From the NCBI RefSeq assembly GCF_029633915.1, contig NZ_CP091092.1:2356001-2420000 (forward strand): a stretch of DNA of 64,000 nt, given 5' to 3'. The notes below the pieces were generated by a model that made no database searches, had not been told where the DNA came from, and saw only the letters and a program-made list of their open reading frames with translations. Position 1 is the stretch's first letter; every line of letters starts with the position of its first letter. The DNA is from Methanomicrobium antiquum (GTDB taxonomy: Archaea > Halobacteriota > Methanomicrobia > Methanomicrobiales > Methanomicrobiaceae). Below are positions 7,803 to 16,542 of this stretch, in pieces. Both the position numbers and the translations under genes were made by a program.

Positions 7803-9131
7803 TTACTTTCTTTTAAGAATTAAAATTCCTGCAAAGATTCCCAAAAGTGCTGTTAAAACCGCTAATCCGGGTGCTGACTGTGTTGGCTGGGGAGTTGGAA
7901 TAGTTGTTTGTGTGTTTGTTTTTGCCATTCCGATTGTAAGTGTTGAAGTCTGTCCTGCATTAACAGTGACTTTTGAGTATGTATCTTCATATCCGGATAA
8001 AGAAAGCATAACAGTGTGTTCACCGGCGGGGACACCTGTAAGTGTGAATGGCGTAATTGTACCTTTATACACATTATCTAAGTATATGTATGCACCTGAG
8101 GGTGTTGATGAAATACTCAGATATCCTGTATTTTGAATAGGTCCTTCCTCCATGTCAGCAAAAATATTGACTGTGCTTCCTGTCATTGTAATTGATGTTG
8201 TATAATCAGAATATCCCGGATGTGTCAGTTTAAGCTGGTGCTGGCCGTTTGCAACATTTTGTACAGGATATGAAACCCCGTCCATTGTTTCACCGACATA
8301 AACGCCGTCTAAGTAGATTTTTGCACCATATGGTTCAGATGTCACAAGAATTTCGTTTGTCGGCGCTATTGGGTTTAAATCAGCATATACTGAGATTTGC
8401 GTCCCCTCGATTACATTGACAGTCTTTTTGTAATTGTAGTATCCGTTTTTGGTAACTTCAATCTCGTGGTTTCCGGAAGAAAGACCTGTTATGACATAAG
8501 GTGTTTTTCCAACCATTTTGCTGTTTACATACACGTAAGCATCAGAAGGATCTGATGTTACAGAGATGGAGCCCGGAGATCCTAAGTTTAAGTGAACATT
8601 TTGTGTATAGCCGCTATGCAGGTAAACATTTGTTGATGAACTTTCATATCCGTCAAGTTCTGCCTCAATTGTATATGTTAATCCTGCCTTTAGGTTTGAA
8701 AGTGTCAGAGGAGAGAGTCCCTGGTAGATATTGTTTACATGAATTCTTGCGCCTGACGGGGATGTTGTGATATAAAATCCGCCTGTGCCGGATTCAGTCG
8801 CTGTTGCAGTCGGCCCCGGATTTAGCGTTACATAAACATTTACAGTTTCACCTGGTGAAGGTGCTGTAGGAAGTGTTGTTGTTGCTGTAGGGTATCCCTG
8901 CTTTTGAACAGAAACTTCGGAGTATGGAGCCGCGGTTGAATAAACAGCAACTGAAAGAACTCCTCCTGCGATATCTCCCATGTAATTTCCGTCAAAATAA
9001 ACACTTGCACCATTTACATTGCAGTGAATGGTGTACCATCCCATATCTCCTCCGACAGCACCGGCGGGAAGGGCAAGTGCTGAGGAGATGCCTATGAGAA
9101 GAATAATAAGAGATGCATAATTCCGCTTCAT
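7803..9131 (-). CDS. PEGA-repeat surface protein with C-terminal membrane anchor
   Basis: The 442-residue protein has a signal peptide (residues 1-25, ending ALALPAGAVG), five PEGA-type repeats (roughly 28-105, 117-183, 187-253, 259-328 and 336-402; typical segments TTSPSGARIHVNN and SSTPSGAYIYLDN), a Thr/Gln/Pro-rich spacer, and a final hydrophobic helix ending in LKRK. That tail resembles archaeal C-terminal sorting/anchor signals. PEGA domains are small surface beta modules of unclear binding role, common in methanogen envelopes. The start is a clear ATG. A 48-bp tandem array occupies its upstream leader region. Confidence 0.9.
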   Translation of the reverse strand: MKRNYASLIILLIGISSALALPAGAVGGDMGWYTIHCNVNGASVYFDGNYMGDIAGGVLSVAVYSTAAPYSEVSVQKQGYPTATTTLPTAPSPGETVNVYVTLNPGPTATATESGTGGFYITTSPSGARIHVNNIYQGLSPLTLSNLKAGLTYTIEAELDGYESSSTNVYLHSGYTQNVHLNLGSPGSISVTSDPSDAYVYVNSKMVGKTPYVITGLSSGNHEIEVTKNGYYNYKKTVNVIEGTQISVYADLNPIAPTNEILVTSEPYGAKIYLDGVYVGETMDGVSYPVQNVANGQHQLKLTHPGYSDYTTSITMTGSTVNIFADMEEGPIQNTGYLSISSTPSGAYIYLDNVYKGTITPFTLTGVPAGEHTVMLSLSGYEDTYSKVTVNAGQTSTLTIGMAKTNTQTTIPTPQPTQSAPGLAVLTALLGIFAGILILKRK

Positions 9132-9224
9132 AATTATCTATATCCGTTATTTTTTAGATATAGGTTTCTGAAATAAAAAAAAGTATATGAAAAAGTATAT
9201 GAAAGAAACCGGAAATGAAAACAA

Positions 9225-9460
9225 ACCGGGATTGGGAACAAACCAATATGAGATGAAAATGATATGAAAAGAACCGGGATTGGGAACAAACCAATATGAG
9301 CTGAAAATGATATGAAAAGAACCGGGATTGGGAACAAACCAATATGAGCTGAAAATGACATGAAACAAACCAGGATTGGGAAGAAACAAACCAGGATTGG
9401 GAACAAACCAATATGAGATGAAAATGATATGAAAAGAACCGGGATTGGGAACAAACCGGA
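9225..9460. repeat. 48-bp tandem array (about five units)
   Basis: Units start at 9225, 9273, 9321, 9390 and 9438 (the last is partial), with a shortened 21-base unit at 9369-9389. Each begins ACCGGGATTGGG or ACCAGGATTGGG and continues with AATATGAGATG-type sequence. The units abut, so this is not a CRISPR array. Because 48 is a multiple of three, the reverse strand stays open in all three frames. The array fills the leader of the PEGA-protein gene. Confidence 0.95.
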
Positions 9461-9698
9461 AGACAAGAAAGGAAAGATTAAAAAAAATATACTCATAAAG
9501 TTAAGATATCAGATAAATAATATTCAGGGAATACTTTATTCTGGTATATCTTAAATAAATATTACAGGATAAGACCTGCAGAGAAAAGTATTGGAAAATC
9601 AAATTTTGGATGACTGGTTTTAAAAACCAATGATTATCATACGAAAACGTTTATGAAAACGTTCATGAAATTTTCATTTCATGCTAACTGTTTCATGT

Positions 9699-9715
9699 AA
9701 GTTACGAAGTAACTT
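9699..9715. repeat. Dispersed short palindrome, copy 2 (CATGTAAGTTAC type)
   Basis: AAGTTAC-gaa-GTAACTT is a perfect 7-bp inverted repeat preceded by TTTCATGT, and further CATGAAA-type palindromes lie just upstream (9641-9685). It is about 45 bases before the GTG start of the PH-like/zinc-ribbon gene and could be part of its leader. Confidence 0.65.
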
Positions 9716-9760
9716 TAATAGCAAATCATACAAAAATCTGCAGGATATAAATAATTACAG

Positions 9761-11644
9761 GTGATAATAACGTATATTCCGGATTTGGCTGGCGATGAGG
9801 GCGTTCTTGCTGAAATACCAAACATAGAAGTAAAATCAATAGAATTCAGGCTGTTTCTTACAAATAAAAGAATAATCTTAGCTGAGGATTCGCTTAAAAG
9901 AAAACCTCCTGTTGTAGTTCCGCTTCAGGCAATAAGAAATATCAGCACAGGAACAAATTTCTCAGACGATCCTGTAATTAAAATTTCAGTCTCGGCTCCA
10001 AACGGAAGTCAGAAGAAGATGGTTTTATCCTTCAAACAGGAATTTACCGGCGTCCGCGACAAAGAACGCGATCAGCTAAAAAAAGTTCTTGAAGGCGTTG
10101 TATCAGAAAGCCAGATGACTATCAAAACCCCGTCTTTTAATCAGCCGGGAGGACAGTCTGGTGCGGGCAGTTTTGGCTCTGTTCATCAGGGAGGATTCAT
10201 AAATAACCAAAACAGCGCTCAGTCCTTTAACGGAGGTAGTGGCGGTGGAGTTGGAGGTGCCGGGGGGGTTATTTTAAAAGCCGCAAATGTGCTTGTAAAA
10301 TCCCAGGAATACACAGTTGAGCTTACAAATGAAAAAATAACTTTAGTAGATCCAAACCGCCCGCAAAAACCATCTGTAATTCCAATCTCGTCTATTAGAA
10401 GCGCTGAAGGTGAAACTGGTGATAACGGCGAGCCTGCAATAGGTCTTTTAGTGGAAGCCGGAAATGGAAATATCAGGCGAATGGTTCTTAAATTCTCACA
10501 ATGGTATGACAAAAACCGCTTTTTAGAGCGTGAGACATTTGTAAGGGCAGTCCAGGATATTATTGCAACCGGAAGTGTATGTGAACTCTACCGCCCAAAT
10601 GAGGCTGAAGTTATGCAGTCTGCCAGCGCACCTTCCAATATGTCTTCTCAGGCCGGATTTTCAGCAAAACCTCCACAGATGACAAATAATCCGGGAATTT
10701 GCCCGATGTGTGGTACATCTGTATCTTTTGGCACCAGATTCTGTGTAGCCTGCGGACATATGATTGAAGGAGAGTCGTTTGCATCCAGGGGTGTGTCTGC
10801 TGCCGGAATGTCTTCCAATATGTCGGGCGGAATTATAGATTCCGAATCATATGGCGGAGGAAACAGAGGCTTTTTGAATGAATCAGAGGGTGGTTTTGAC
10901 ACATCCGGCGATGATGACTTTTTTGCCGCTCCTCCTGTTAAAAGATCTCAAAAGCGAACCAGGCCCAAAAGAGAAAAAAAGCCAAAGGTGGCAAAACAAA
11001 AGAAGAGCCGCAGTTCATACGATGATGATTTCTTTGGCGGAGGAAGAAGTTCGGGTCCTTTGTTTGATTCAAACTCTGTTATCGGAAGAATCCTTTTATT
11101 TATTACATCCCCTGCAGATGCGTTTCAAAAGACTAAAGGGCAGGACGCCCTTGAAACAGCGCCACATCTTGCTATCTCACTTTTAATATTTGCGCTTGGA
11201 AACGTTTTTTTCCTGAGCTGGTATGCATCAGGGCTTGATGCCGCCCAATATCCGCTGATGAGCACCTTCTCCGACTTTGGAAATGCGTTCTTCTTCGTTT
11301 TCGAACTTGCGATACTAATTGCAATAATTACAGTAATTTACGGAATTTTACTCCATGTTTCACTGGGGCTTTTGGGATTTAGAAGTGAGGTAAATGACGG
11401 TCTTAGAATATCTGCATACTCTGCAACTGCGTTCATCGCCGGCGGAATTATCCCTCTTGCAGGTCTTTTTATTGCACCTTTATGGGCGGTTTTGCTCCAG
11501 GTCATCGGAATCAGGGAAAATTTCAACACATCCGGAATGCAGGCTCTAATAGCCGCATTAATCCCTGCGTTTGCCGCTTTTGTTGTATTTTATATTTTTA
11601 TATCATCCGGAGACAGCAACTTTTCGATATTTGGAGGAGCATGA
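9761..11644 (+). CDS. PH-like/zinc-ribbon/Yip1-type membrane protein
   Basis: The 627-residue protein has two related N-terminal modules (about 1-120 and 165-285) marked by FLTNKRIILAED and VELTNEKITLVD, the strand pattern of PH-like/GRAM-type domains. Next come a zinc ribbon (about 316-336, CPMCG...CVACG), a Gly/Ser linker, acidic DDDFF motifs and a Lys/Arg-rich patch. From residue about 440 a hydrophobic domain with about five helices begins at LFITSPADAFQKTKG, typical of Yip1-like proteins. A membrane protein sensing or binding a cytosolic partner is plausible. The GTG start is taken because PH-like strands begin at once. The four-PKD gene follows after 1 base. A sister protein is encoded at 14415-16130. 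Confidence 0.75.
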   Translation: MIITYIPDLAGDEGVLAEIPNIEVKSIEFRLFLTNKRIILAEDSLKRKPPVVVPLQAIRNISTGTNFSDDPVIKISVSAPNGSQKKMVLSFKQEFTGVRDKERDQLKKVLEGVVSESQMTIKTPSFNQPGGQSGAGSFGSVHQGGFINNQNSAQSFNGGSGGGVGGAGGVILKAANVLVKSQEYTVELTNEKITLVDPNRPQKPSVIPISSIRSAEGETGDNGEPAIGLLVEAGNGNIRRMVLKFSQWYDKNRFLERETFVRAVQDIIATGSVCELYRPNEAEVMQSASAPSNMSSQAGFSAKPPQMTNNPGICPMCGTSVSFGTRFCVACGHMIEGESFASRGVSAAGMSSNMSGGIIDSESYGGGNRGFLNESEGGFDTSGDDDFFAAPPVKRSQKRTRPKREKKPKVAKQKKSRSSYDDDFFGGGRSSGPLFDSNSVIGRILLFITSPADAFQKTKGQDALETAPHLAISLLIFALGNVFFLSWYASGLDAAQYPLMSTFSDFGNAFFFVFELAILIAIITVIYGILLHVSLGLLGFRSEVNDGLRISAYSATAFIAGGIIPLAGLFIAPLWAVLLQVIGIRENFNTSGMQALIAALIPAFAAFVVFYIFISSGDSNFSIFGGA

Positions 11645-11645
11645 A

Positions 11646-13007
11646 TTGAAAACCGGTTGTATAGTTATAACCGTTTTTTTAGGATTTTTTCTGATAACAG
11701 GCGCAGTATCAGCGGCAGATGGATCTTTTTCATTTGAGCAGGGAAACTTAAATACTGATGATTATCTGACTGTTAAGTTTACAGGTTTAATGGAGGGTAA
11801 AACAGCTTCAAATGATAGTCAGTGGGAGTGGAATTTTGGTGACGGAACAAAAGCCGGATATGGAAAAATCGTCACCCATACTTACTCCAAAGACTCTCTT
11901 CCCTTTGATTTGAGCCAGCCGATAGAGTTTATGATCGGCCTTTCTGTTACTACAGATGAAGATTCAGGTGAAGAAAAGATTGAAACATCCAGAAAAATTA
12001 CGCTTGCAGAACCCTCACTTTCAGCAACATTTTCCGCCAACGTGACCTCAGGCACATACCCGATGACAGTTTTGTTTGAGGATAAGACGCATGGAAGGCA
12101 CAGAATACTGGAATGGGATTTTGCAGATTTAAGTGATAAGCCTGCAATATCGCCTGTGACACACGTTTTTGAAACCGACAGGACATATCCTGTAAAGCTT
12201 GTTGTCGGAAGAGGGCCGGGAGAGGTCAGCACTGCAATGAGAGAAATTGTTGTAAGAAAACCCGGGCCGGTTGTCTCCTTTTCATCTGATGTCAGCAGTG
12301 GAAGAGCACCTCTTGTAGTTCATTTCACTGATAATTCTGTGATTGACAGCGGTGAGATAACAGAAAGGCTGTGGGATTTTGGGGATGAATCTTTGACATC
12401 AGATGCAAAAAATCCAAAGCATGTCTTTTCAAAGCCGGGGGAATATTTAGTTGTCCTGACAGTTACGGGAAATGAGAAAACAGCGTCTGATAAGATGAAA
12501 ATTACTGTCAAAAACCTTGAAGCCTCTTTTTCTGCCGACAAAACCTCCGGGACTGAATCTCTTTCAGTTTCGTTTACAAGCGATTCCAAGGGAGATATTG
12601 AAACGCATTACTGGAATTTTGGTGACGGGCATTTCAGTACAGAACAAAATCCTGTTCATATCTTTCATAATGCCGGAGTATATGACATCTCGCTTACTGT
12701 TTCAGGCCCTTTGGGCTCTGATATGAAGACAAGATTCGGATACATCGAGGTTTTTGATTCAGATTTAAAACCGTTTAAAGACGAAGACTCTGATTTGGAT
12801 TTGAAAGACTCTCCAACCAAAGTTTTTACTGAAAAAAAACTGCTCTTTGGAATTTCAGGAACAGAGATTATTATGGAAAAATTGGATCAGTTTAAAACCT
12901 TTATACTGGAGATTTTTTCAATTACCAGGGAAACCGGAGAAGACATTGGAGAAAATATCGGTGATATCGGTGAAAACTTAAATATTTCAGAGACTGAAGC
13001 AAACTGA
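11646..13007 (+). CDS. Secreted PKD-repeat protein
   Basis: I start this protein at TTG 11646 because GGAGG (11633-11637) is 8 bases upstream and the first 23 residues then form a clean signal peptide ending ITGAVSA-ADG. About 453 residues remain, with four PKD domains marked by WEWNFGDGTKAG, LEWDFADLSD, RLWDFGDESLT and HYWNFGDGHFS, each followed by the H-x-(Y/F) strand. PKD modules are surface beta sandwiches for protein or sugar contacts. The C-terminal region from about residue 395 is acidic and then amphipathic, with no obvious membrane helix. It begins one base after the PH-like/zinc-ribbon gene and is probably cotranscribed. Confidence 0.87.
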   Translation: MKTGCIVITVFLGFFLITGAVSAADGSFSFEQGNLNTDDYLTVKFTGLMEGKTASNDSQWEWNFGDGTKAGYGKIVTHTYSKDSLPFDLSQPIEFMIGLSVTTDEDSGEEKIETSRKITLAEPSLSATFSANVTSGTYPMTVLFEDKTHGRHRILEWDFADLSDKPAISPVTHVFETDRTYPVKLVVGRGPGEVSTAMREIVVRKPGPVVSFSSDVSSGRAPLVVHFTDNSVIDSGEITERLWDFGDESLTSDAKNPKHVFSKPGEYLVVLTVTGNEKTASDKMKITVKNLEASFSADKTSGTESLSVSFTSDSKGDIETHYWNFGDGHFSTEQNPVHIFHNAGVYDISLTVSGPLGSDMKTRFGYIEVFDSDLKPFKDEDSDLDLKDSPTKVFTEKKLLFGISGTEIIMEKLDQFKTFILEIFSITRETGEDIGENIGDIGENLNISETEAN

Positions 13008-13267
13008 AACACAAAGTAAAACAAACCGGGAGAAACTAAAAAAAAATGGTTCTTCTCCATTTTTCTGAAAGATAGGACTATCCAAAAAGAGAAACAACTT
13101 AGAGAATAACCTCCAAATATGATGATATGTCCAATAAACATTACAAATGGAGGGAATGCATTTCTGCATTCACATCTATGTTCTCATTTGTGGGCTTTTA
13201 AGATTATTGATATGGAAGATTTCATCAGTTTCTTAGGTTACTGGCCTTGACTGGAAGACAATCAAAG

Positions 13268-13431
13268 ATAATCGATTATTAGCAAGGGAGGGGACAGGCC
13301 CCTCCCTTAAACCCGCCCCGCTTACGATAGGTCACCGGAGGGGGGCTAAGCCCCTCCGGTTCCCGGGGATATTGTGTACATCGCGACAAATCAATTCCAA
13401 ATTAGGGTGATCAGAAATATGGCGAAGAGTC
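13268..13431. repeat. Dispersed two-hairpin element, copy 1 (full)
   Basis: The element starts with the palindrome ATAATCGATTAT (13268-13279). Hairpin A is a 10-bp stem (13284-13293 with 13299-13308) and hairpin B another 10-bp stem (13334-13343 with 13351-13360). It ends in a conserved box reading ATTCCAAATTAGGGTGATCA and then GGCGAAGAGTC. Full copies recur at 59729-59898 and 60420-60633 and a 3' half at 24310-24396. Stem bases differ between copies but stay paired. It lies in a 520-bp gap with no gene. Orientation of any transcript is unknown. Confidence 0.9.
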
Positions 13432-13527
13432 AAAAAAATATGATAATTAAAGCAAAGGCATATTCAAAATATTAATTAAATTAAAGAAACTGGAAAATTT
13501 CCTTCTCTTTTGTATCTTTGGATTTTT

Positions 13528-14277
13528 TTATTTTTTTGCCTTTCCCTGATTTGATACTTCATCCATTGCGGCTTTGATCTTCTCCTGGTCTCCAAGATAG
13601 TAGTGCTTTATTGGTTTTAGGTCTTCATCAAGCTCATATACAAGCGGAACGCCGGTCGGGATATTGACTTTTGCTATATCGTCATCTGAGATTTCGTCAA
13701 GAATTTTAACAAGCGCTCTTATACTGTTTCCATGCGCCGCAACAAGAATTTTTTTACCTGATAAAATGTCAGGTGATATAACATCCCTCCAGTAGGGAAG
13801 TACCCTTGCAACTGTATCTTTTAAGCACTCTGTTAACGGAATCTCTTCAGGCTTTAAACTTTGATAGCGGCGATCATTTACCGGACTTCTTTCATCATCC
13901 GGCTTTAACTCAGGCGGTGCTGTTTCATAACTTCTTCTCCATACAAACACCTGCTCGTCACCGTAACTGGCGGCTGTTTCTGCCTTGTTTAACCCCTGAA
14001 GTGCACCATAATGTCTTTCATTTAATCTCCATGAACGTATAACTGAAATCCACATCAGATCCATCTCATCAAGTGTAATCCAAAGCGTTCTTATTGCCCG
14101 TTTTAAAACAGAGGTATATGCGGTGTCAAAGGTGTAGCCTTCGCTTAACAAAAGTTTGCCTGCGGAGTGTGCCTCTAAAACTCCTTTTTCAGACAAATCA
14201 ACATCAGTCCAGCCGGTAAAGCGGTTCTCTTTATTCCATACGCTTTCACCATGACGAAGCAAAACGATTTTGTACAT
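13528..14277 (-). CDS. gpmA: 2,3-bisphosphoglycerate-dependent phosphoglycerate mutase
   Basis: The enzyme interconverts 3- and 2-phosphoglycerate in glycolysis/gluconeogenesis. The sequence has the phosphohistidine motif [11 protein letters not shown] at the N-terminus, [10 protein letters not shown], the [12 protein letters not shown] segment, and the second catalytic histidine in [13 protein letters not shown]. The length of about 249 residues is normal for dPGM. I use the ATG at 14277 ([12 protein letters not shown]); a TTG three codons upstream is possible. dPGM is mainly bacterial, and many archaea use the cofactor-independent type, so bacterial ancestry is plausible. The gene stands alone. 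Confidence 0.95.
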   Translation of the reverse strand: MYKIVLLRHGESVWNKENRFTGWTDVDLSEKGVLEAHSAGKLLLSEGYTFDTAYTSVLKRAIRTLWITLDEMDLMWISVIRSWRLNERHYGALQGLNKAETAASYGDEQVFVWRRSYETAPPELKPDDERSPVNDRRYQSLKPEEIPLTECLKDTVARVLPYWRDVISPDILSGKKILVAAHGNSIRALVKILDEISDDDIAKVNIPTGVPLVYELDEDLKPIKHYYLGDQEKIKAAMDEVSNQGKAKK

Positions 14278-14414
14278 AATTTTCAAAGACTCCGGTTTTT
14301 ATTTGAATATCTAGTATTATTGTTCCGGCAGTAAAAAAAAAGTGCTTGTTGAAAGTTATTGGTGAAAGTTATTGGCGGCAAAAAAAAGAAAAAAAAGATC
14401 TTAGATTTTTTGTT

Positions 14415-16130
14415 TTATGAGACCGTTGCCGAGACTGTCACTGAATCAGACGATGCAGTGGAACTTCCGGACGCGGCGTACTGACCTTTCTGGTTTATGA
14501 CATCGACCATTAAAACACCGGAACCTCCGTCATCCTTGACAGTGGTAACAGTTATTGTGCCGGACGGATTTTCAAGCTTAATGTCTTTGTATCCGTAGAT
14601 TGCTGGTTCTCCGTCATCATCTGTGATTGTTGTTTTCACACCGTTTACACTGTAGCTTCCGGACCACTGACCTGAGTAGATAATCTGTATATGCCATGTT
14701 CCAAAGTTTTCCGATACAGATGTTGAACCAGGAGTGTAATCAGCGGCGGGCGACGATGATGATCCCGGATTTGTGGGTGACGGGCTGTTTTCTCCTGAGA
14801 ACATTCCGCTGTTTAATGCAAACATGACAACTGCAATTACAACAATAACTGCAACAACTCCTCCGATGATCATGGGGAGATTTTCAGGCAGTCTGCTCTC
14901 CTTATATCCGTATGGGTCTCTTTGTCTTTGCCCGCGACTTTTAACTGCTTTTCTCTGCTCTTTTTCGTATTGTTTTTGCTCTTTTAACCGCTGTTTTTCA
15001 GAGGCTTTATATGCCTTTTCCTGTGCTTTGGAAAGATTTCCCTGAGGTTTTGAATTCCTAAGACTCCTTTTATTTCCTCTCATATTTTGAAATTCAGGAT
15101 CATCTGCAAGACTAAAACCTCCGTTTTTAGGTGGCACAGGTGGCATTGGCGGTGCTCTTCTCTGGAAACTTTCATCAGGCCCGCCTCTCATGTATCTGTC
15201 AGGTACCGGAGGGCGCTGATTTAAGTTCTGAGTATGTGGTGAAGCACCATATCCTCCGGCGTTTTGTTGTTGTGAGCTGTGAGATTCGGCCTTTTTTCCG
15301 CACGAAGGACAAAAAACAGATCCAGATGGCATTTTTGCACCGCAATAACCGCAGAATGAAGGTTTGTTCACAGTTCCTGCGTCATATCCTGCCGGCGGCG
15401 TCTGCATTCCGCCGCGGGGCGGCACAGGTGGCATATGGCTTTCGTGTGGAGGAACAGGAGGTCTGTTTTGGATATTATGGTATTGATTTGGATATCCTGC
15501 TGGAGGAGACCGCGGCGGGGATTGCCGGTTATCCTCATGCACAGGCGGCATCTTTGGCGGCTGTCCATAAGAGTCGTTTCTCCGGCTTTCATACGGAGGT
15601 ACAGGTGGAGGTGCTACAGGCGGTCTGCCTGAAGGCTCAAAGCCCTGGCGCGGATTTAGATGAGGTGCTTCTCTTTCATATCCGATATTGCCGCCTGTGC
15701 CCGGCCCTGGAGGATTGTAAACAGGCGCACTTTGAGAAGTTCTGTCAGGCCCGGATGAAAAAGCGCCATAAGAATTTTTGTTTTGAGCCTGTGTGGTGAT
15801 TATTTTTAGCTTTTCTATCCATTCATCTCTTTCAAAATAGCGGTAATCTCCTGACTGGGCAAATTTAAGTATGAGGTTTCCGTTTTCGCCTGAAGGTTTT
15901 TGAATTAAAAATTCAATTGTCGGTGTTCCTGCCTGATCTGTTTTTGGATCAAAATTTCGGACCAGATTTATGGGAAATACAAGCTCTTTTTTCTCATAGA
16001 GTTCTTCAGATTTTTTGACAAAAATAATTCGTTTGTTTGTTAAAAATGCGTCAAACAAAACATTTTTTACAATTACATCCGGAGAGGTTTTGATTACTTC
16101 CTCTCCGGGATTTAGCTGGGGCCTGTACAT
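14415..16130 (-). CDS. PH-like/zinc-ribbon protein with proline-rich linker and one membrane helix
   Basis: The 571-residue protein shares its N-terminal PH-like module (residues 1-115, FDAFLTNKRIIFVKK) with the protein at 9761-11644. It continues with a long Pro/Gly/Arg-rich linker (about 125-245), a zinc ribbon (about 258-278, CGYCG...CPSCG), another proline-rich stretch, a Lys/Glu/Gln-rich helical segment, one membrane helix (about 417-440, MIIGGVVAVIVVIAVVMFAL) and a C-terminal beta domain (about 475-571, FGTWHIQIIYSGQWSGSY). The last domain would face outside, and the PH-like and zinc parts inside. It looks like a signalling or scaffold protein; the partner is unknown. The ATG start at 16130 is clear. 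Confidence 0.72.
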   Translation of the reverse strand: MYRPQLNPGEEVIKTSPDVIVKNVLFDAFLTNKRIIFVKKSEELYEKKELVFPINLVRNFDPKTDQAGTPTIEFLIQKPSGENGNLILKFAQSGDYRYFERDEWIEKLKIITTQAQNKNSYGAFSSGPDRTSQSAPVYNPPGPGTGGNIGYEREAPHLNPRQGFEPSGRPPVAPPPVPPYESRRNDSYGQPPKMPPVHEDNRQSPPRSPPAGYPNQYHNIQNRPPVPPHESHMPPVPPRGGMQTPPAGYDAGTVNKPSFCGYCGAKMPSGSVFCPSCGKKAESHSSQQQNAGGYGASPHTQNLNQRPPVPDRYMRGGPDESFQRRAPPMPPVPPKNGGFSLADDPEFQNMRGNKRSLRNSKPQGNLSKAQEKAYKASEKQRLKEQKQYEKEQRKAVKSRGQRQRDPYGYKESRLPENLPMIIGGVVAVIVVIAVVMFALNSGMFSGENSPSPTNPGSSSSPAADYTPGSTSVSENFGTWHIQIIYSGQWSGSYSVNGVKTTITDDDGEPAIYGYKDIKLENPSGTITVTTVKDDGGSGVLMVDVINQKGQYAASGSSTASSDSVTVSATVS

Positions 16131-16542
16131 AATGATACTTTAATTGTTTGATAAAGGATACAATAAATTATTCTATGGTCACTGACCCGGGAGGGTAAAC
16201 CATCAGACTGAGTAGGGTAAGATGAATCTGTAAACTGAAGTTGATGCCGGATACAACTACACTAAATATTTGATACCGGTTTGATGGTACTGAACATGTC
16301 ATACCGAATCTATGAAGAAAGGCTTATTAGATGCCTGATTTAAAAGAATTATTTGAAGAATATAAGAATAAAAAAATGAGAAGATATGAATAAAAAATAA
16401 AATGGGAAGAAAAAAATAAAAATAAAATGAGAAGAACAATCAAAAATTAAAAAGAAAAAAAAGAACGAAGAAAAAGAAAAATTTTAAAAAATAAATTCTA
16501 CATTGAGAATTGTTATCCGCTGATGACTGAGGGAGAGAAGAT
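16131..16542. other. 412-bp divergent gap, purine-rich
   Basis: The gap separates two divergent genes. The right half (about 16370-16500) is strongly purine-rich on the top strand, with repeated AAAATGAGAAG and AAAATGGGAAG stretches. A 20-codon frame starting at ATG 16331 ends just before that stretch and has no other support. I see no structured RNA or recognisable operator. Confidence 0.4.

Noticed and set aside
9225-9460. CRISPR array
   Set aside because: Units of 48 bases abut without unique spacers; repeated DNA includes the whole unit. No cas gene is near.
9134-9496. Protein-coding gene on the reverse strand in the 48-bp array
   Set aside because: All three reverse frames are open through the array, so openness follows from repeat length and composition; no ribosome site precedes the frame.
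15131-15799. 222-codon forward frame
   Set aside because: It is opposite the proline-rich linker of the zinc-ribbon protein; the GC-rich proline codons keep the other strand open.
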